Of a stretch of 64,000 nucleotides of DNA, positions 59,216-64,000 are shown piece by piece (position 1 is the first letter of the stretch; every line of letters begins with the position of its first letter). The position numbers and the translations under genes are program-made. The notes under the pieces are model-generated. The model searched no databases and was not told the origin of the DNA. It saw only the letters and a program-made list of their open reading frames with translations. The stretch is from Poecilobothrus nobilitatus (lineage: Eukaryota; Arthropoda; Insecta; Diptera; Dolichopodidae): assembly GCA_947095535.1 (NCBI GenBank), contig OX352774.1, forward strand, positions 1,674,001-1,738,000, read 5' to 3'.

Positions 59216-61802
59216 GTGCCGGGTTAGAAATTATTTTGCTTTGATATAAATTATTATGTAAAAAATCTTCAAATGAAATTTCGAATTATTCTTTTCGTGT
59301 AATAGCGATCGGTTCTGTGGTGGACATAGCTTATTTCTTCCAACAGTCTTGTTGTTAGAAATGTTTAAAAAGTAGCTTTATTTATAAACCTGTATAAATG
59401 CTTTAAAAGTCCGCTTATAAAAACTTTTTCGTTCTGGGAAGACTGAAAAGCTGATTTTAAGAAACATTTTTGGTGAAAAACATTTGTGAATCAAATAAAA
59501 TACTTTAGCTTCGAAAGGTTAAGTAGGTATTCAAAGTACAAAAGTTTTGAATTTAAAAACAAAAATTTTTAAATTATAAAGTTTTGAAACTTTTAAGTTT
59601 ATTTATTGTTAAGTACTTTTGTAATTGTAAGTAAATTTAATTAGAATGATTGAATAAAATTTAAATTTATGTAACTGCATGTTCAAAAAGATATATTTGC
59701 ATAAAATGTAAAGATTTCATTGTTTTGAAAAAGATGAATCAATTGGGAAATTGTATTAGATCCCAAACCCAACATGTTTGGATTTTGGACGTTAGCTAGT
59801 TTAACAAATTTTCATTTATATTTTAAAGAAGGAAATGAAGAAATATTAGTACTTGGTGATATCATGATAGAACACTCCGAATGCGTGTAAACTAAATAAC
59901 TAACATAAATAAACTAACATAATAATAAGAAGAATAAAGTTTGCTAGGTACCCACTGTAAATTTAAGTTAACAAGAATGAAATGTTTTTACATAATACTC
60001 ATATTTACTATTTTAAAATTTTTTGCAAAGTACTTTTTTAAATAAATAAAAATTTAAGACTGTGATTGAATAAAAGGAATATTTTCGGAATATGCATTAT
60101 ACAAGTATGTATTAATGGAATGAAATAACAAAATCACCCAAAATTATCAAAACAAATATACATATTATTATGTATAACAAAAAAAGCTTACCATGAAATC
60201 GTAATTGAAAAGTGATGAATTTGAAGATGAATTTAATAAATCTCTTATAAATTAGGTACTTCTTAAATAAATTAATAACTATTAATTTTTCAAGAATCAA
60301 TAATATATAAATAAGTTTAGTTAGAATGTCTATAGTAACATATTAAAAATTGAAACAAATCAAAACTTACTTATACATTCATGCATGCGGTCGGTAAAAA
60401 ACCTTGTAATTACCTAAAGAATTTTTTTGGACATAATAACGGTACATTTCTTATTTAGTTTAGCTTATGAAAAAAAAAAACTTTTGTTGTTGATTGCGAA
60501 ATAGTCCTTAAATAAATAAAAAAGAAAGTAAAAAAAGCTTTTTAATTTTTCTCTACATTTCGTACAAAAAAAGGAACTTTAAAGTACAATCATCAGCAGC
60601 AAATTTGTTTTAGAGTAGAAATTATTTTTCATTTTTCTTATATGATTTAAGTTTATCGTTGATATTCGAATTGAACAGATGTTCATAGCTTGGTAAATAC
60701 ATAATCTAATAATCGCGTTTATTATATAATATTATTAATAGTAAGTTTCAACACTCATTTTTTTAAGGATGTATTTACTAAAAGTTTAGTAAGATAAATA
60801 AGATCAAAGAAAACAGATTTTTAATTAAAATTAAAAAATAATATGTTTTAAAATTTAAAAATAACAAATTTTTTTATTGTAAATTTATTAAAACATATTT
60901 TTTTTTAATGTGAAAAATAAATTAATGAAAATGAAGTCAGTGAAACTGAAAAGCTTTTAAATATTCGTCTAAAGCCAAATAAGTATTTGCTAATCATTGT
61001 TTTGATAGACATAAAAGTGTGAAAAATGTTTGTGCAAATTTAAGTATGTTTGTATATTTAAATATGTACTTGTATGATTTATATACCATAAAAATTTGAA
61101 ATATAATTGAAAATAAGAAAAAATATGTACTTTTTTAATTAAATCTATAAAATATGTAAAATATTCACAAAGGTGTTCAAAATTTATAAAATAATGTAAT
61201 AATAGTTAATGTTTTAAAAGCAATTTTTTTTTATAAGTTAATGGTCTCAAAATACATATTATATTGTTTATTTTTTTACTTCAGTACTATTTCTTAATTG
61301 TTTATAGCTTTTTACTCATAAGTTTATTTAAATAAATATATAAATACATACATATGTATATTCTAATAAATTTATATGTTCTGAAATTTATAAGATAATT
61401 GGTAGCATAATTTATAAATTTTGAGTAAAACGGTACATATTATTATTTCTTGTTATTTAATTAAATCAAAACAAAAATTGTAAAATCTAAAAACACAATA
61501 AAAAGTAGTAAAAATTAAAATGATTAATCAAATTTGAAACGAAGCATAATTCAAATTTATTAACATTTATAGTTTAAAAACGTTTTTAATTGTTTAATCT
61601 CTTTAACAAATTCTGAGATTTTAGATCTGTATATTTATAGTGCGTCAAATAGATAACTCAAATAGATACTATTTTTTTTTTAAAGGGAAATGAATTTCCT
61701 TATATCTGAATGCAGCAAAAACTTATCTACATTTAAATATTTCTTTTTATATACATAAATGTGATGTGCTCAACTTTAGAGTCACTTGCTATAACAAAAC
61801 AA
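59216..61802. other. AT-rich intergenic region, no gene seen
   Basis: No coding or RNA gene can be supported. TATA-rich tracts and poly-T/A runs occur throughout (for example 60467-60480, 60898-60907). The stretch 61020-61400 is rich in TTTATAAAT-type strings. Confidence 0.4.
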
Positions 61803-61851
61803 AACAAGGCAGAATGTAAACCAACGGTTTTTAAAAGCGCACATTTCTAAA
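61803..61851 (+). repeat. 49-bp copy of a dispersed repeat end
   Basis: ACAAGGcAGAATGTAAAcCA followed by ACGGTTTTTAAAAGCGCACA matches 37483-37531 with about three differences. It is probably a truncated copy or shared terminus of that repeat family. Confidence 0.8.
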
Positions 61852-62239
61852 AGATTACATTTTTTTTTAGATTTAGATGTTTTCTTTATTTCCTTTTAGA
61901 AATAGCTACAATTCAGATATAATATATAATACATAATTCAATTAAATACAAAAAAATTTTCTAAGATTACAAAGTAATATTAATAATATTATTCTAATAT
62001 AAAAAGGAAACAGTTATAGTGACATTTTTTATTTTACTGTAGTACAAAAAATAGTGTTAAATGTCACTTCAATTCATATTTGTATTAATTATAATAACAA
62101 TAATATTATAAACTAAAAATTTTAAAAAGTTATGTAGGGTGAACAATTTAAATTAAATTAATTAGTATAAAATTATTAATTAGAATTATATAATGCAAAA
62201 AATACAAGTACCAAATGCATGGCAAAAAATAAACTATAA

Positions 62240-64000
62240 ACTAAACAGGATTCTCTAGCAAAATTCAAATTTCTTTATGCCCAAAATTCAGAAGCCAAGA
62301 TTTTAATATCCTCAGAAATTTGTTTAGGTTTCGCGCATACCTAAATGATTCTGGAAATTTATTGAAAAGTCGGGCTGATACGATGTCGTAACAATTACGG
62401 TAATTAGTAGTGCGGAACGACGGAATGTATACAAACTGGCTATTATTAATACGTAAATTATAATCATTTGAAATTCTACTATTCAGATATCCGCACTTAA
62501 TAAAAAATAATTTTGAAACTTTAAAATAAAACAACTGGTGCACAGGTAGAATTTTTAATTCTCTAAATAAATCAACTGAAGGGTATAGACGGCTTTTATT
62601 GCATATTTTTCTAACTAACTTCTGCAAAATAAGTAATGGATGCATCTTATTACAATAAGCACCACCCCAAGAACTAATGCCATATTGCAGCTTAGAATGA
62701 AAGATTCCATAGTAAAATGTTTTTAGAGTATTGCGAGAGCATAGATTTTTTAGTTTATAAAACTGTCGTAAAGTAGATATTTATATTTTTTCAGACCAGT
62801 TCATGTTAGCATCAATAGTAATGCAAAGATATTTAAAGTGATTAACAAAATCAATTTTAAAACAGTTATCATTACAGTTAATATTGACATCAAAAGACTT
62901 ACAGTTTAAATTAGAAAGAAAATTGCTATTTCTTAAAGTAAATCGTTCACACTCAGAAGCATGAAAATGTACATCAGGTTTGGAAGTCAATTGCTGGGTA
63001 AGATTAAAATACATTAATTTTGTTTTTTTGCTTATTACCAGATTATGTTCAGAAAACCAAAGCCTAAGTGTAGATAGATCTTTATTTATATTAGCAGTTA
63101 AATTAACTAGGTTATCAGTGGCATATGAGTAAGCTAGATCATCAGCAAACGCAGTTACTTTGCTGGAAAATTTTTGTTTGAAAAGTGAATTGATATAAAT
63201 TAAAAAAAGGATCGGCCCTAATACAGACCCTTATGGAACTCCCGTTCCTATAATTCTACTATTACTGAAGCATTAAGCAATTTTTACCCGCTGAGATCTG
63301 AAATTTAAATATGATCGGAACTAATAATATATAAAGCCTCTGAAGCCCGCTGAGTACAGTTTTTTTAAGAGAATTTCGTGATTTACCATGTCGTAAGCTT
63401 TAGTAATATCCACAAAGAGACCTGCACAACACTTCTTATTAACAAGCCCTTTTTGCACACTAGTACAAAACACAACACTTTATTTTTGATAACTTTTTGA
63501 AATATATGTATGGAAATTGGTCTGTAGTTCACAATATCTTTTACATGGCCTTTCTTAAATAAAATAATTGCCTTTTTGAGCTGTTCTGGAAATACTCCAG
63601 ATATAACACTCAAATTGAAAATGTACGCTAAAATATCCATTTGACCATATAATTTTTAATAAATGGTTAGATAAACCATCAACACCACATGAAGTAAAAT
63701 TATTTAAAGACATAATAATTTTATGTAATTCAAAAGATGAAATTTGGTTAAAAACAAAACTACTAATATTAAAACAATCAGCTATAAGACCTAAATCTTG
63801 ACAACAATTACATACAGAGTGATTAATAATGTGTGTTTGATTAACAGCAACCGACACAAAAAAATCATTAAATTCATAAGCTGCTGATGTTTCATCAGAC
63901 ATGAGAGACCCATTTTTAGTTAATACAATATATCTACTTTTGTTAGATGATTAATTTAAGATATTGTTAACCAACTACCATTCCTTTTTCAAATTACCTT
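62240..64000 (-). mobile_element. CR1-like LINE ORF2, runs off right edge
   Basis: On the minus strand the element enters from the right edge with the ORF2 linker (SSFELHKIIMSLNNFTSCGV, about 63740). It then shows RT fingers (DIVNYRPISIHIF, 63540), a palm region in broken frames, a catalytic FADD box near 63143-63154 (read in AFADDLAYSYA), the thumb (FKYLCITIDANMNWSEKI, about 62840) and the tail (VSARLFNKFPESFRYARNLN, 62350) ending at about 62265. Frameshifts lie near 62650-62780, 63020 and 63440. It is closely related to the copies at 800-3240 and 8942-13869. Confidence 0.85.

Noticed and set aside
60112..60300. 62-codon minus-strand open frame
   Set aside because: It is a hydrophobic low-complexity translation of AT-rich DNA without any domain or neighbouring support.

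Overview
The window is a transposon-dense, very AT-rich piece of a eukaryotic genome, almost certainly an arthropod and most likely an insect. The two host genes are split by short GT-AG introns. One of them, RhoBTB, starts with the same residues as the fly protein as I remember it. The repeats are CR1/Jockey-like LINEs with PHD-finger ORF1 proteins, an R1/LOA-like LINE with RNase H, mariner, a Polinton/Maverick, tRNA-derived SINEs and AAT microsatellites, all familiar in insects. No bacterial operons, CRISPR arrays, rRNA genes or confident functional tRNA genes are visible.

Layout. 1-6.9 kb: a coding-like scrap at the left edge, then decayed LINEs, mostly on the minus strand. 6.9-15.4 kb: one LINE (5' half 6859-8941, 3' half 13876-15350) split by a nearly complete CR1-like LINE (8942-13869) with a PHD-type ORF1 and an endonuclease plus reverse transcriptase ORF2. 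15.4-20.5 kb: a GC-richer dispersed repeat, a deleted mariner copy with clear inverted repeats, a THAP-like scrap, a LINE fragment and a decayed transposase-like gene. 20.9-25.0 kb: two inverted copies of one non-autonomous element, one carrying ten 146-bp repeats, with a 577-bp inverted-repeat MITE between them.

26-35.4 kb is the host-gene core. A SINE lies upstream. RhoBTB (28041-32073, plus strand) is complete in 12 exons (728 residues), and kin17 (35361-33803, minus strand) is complete in 4 exons (388 residues). The two genes are convergent and share a 1.7-kb interval with candidate poly(A) signals. Their exon phases add up exactly and both look functional. RhoBTB is an atypical Rho-family GTPase with two BTB domains, linked in other animals to Cullin-3 ubiquitin ligases. 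Kin17 is a nuclear zinc-finger/KOW protein tied to DNA replication, repair and RNA processing. They are neighbours, not an evident functional unit.

36-64 kb is again repeat-dominated: a region with a 477-bp duplication, a broken Polinton (about 41.1-48.2 kb) whose polymerase gene is interrupted by a LINE, a 1.8-kb element with 140-150-bp inverted ends enclosing a 216-bp tandem array, several LINE fragments, AAT-rich composite repeats, and a CR1-like LINE running off the right edge. The most unusual structures are the inverted-repeat/satellite element at 48257-50083 and the minisatellite-bearing element pair at 20921-25041. All coding outside the two host genes shows stops, frameshifts or truncation.
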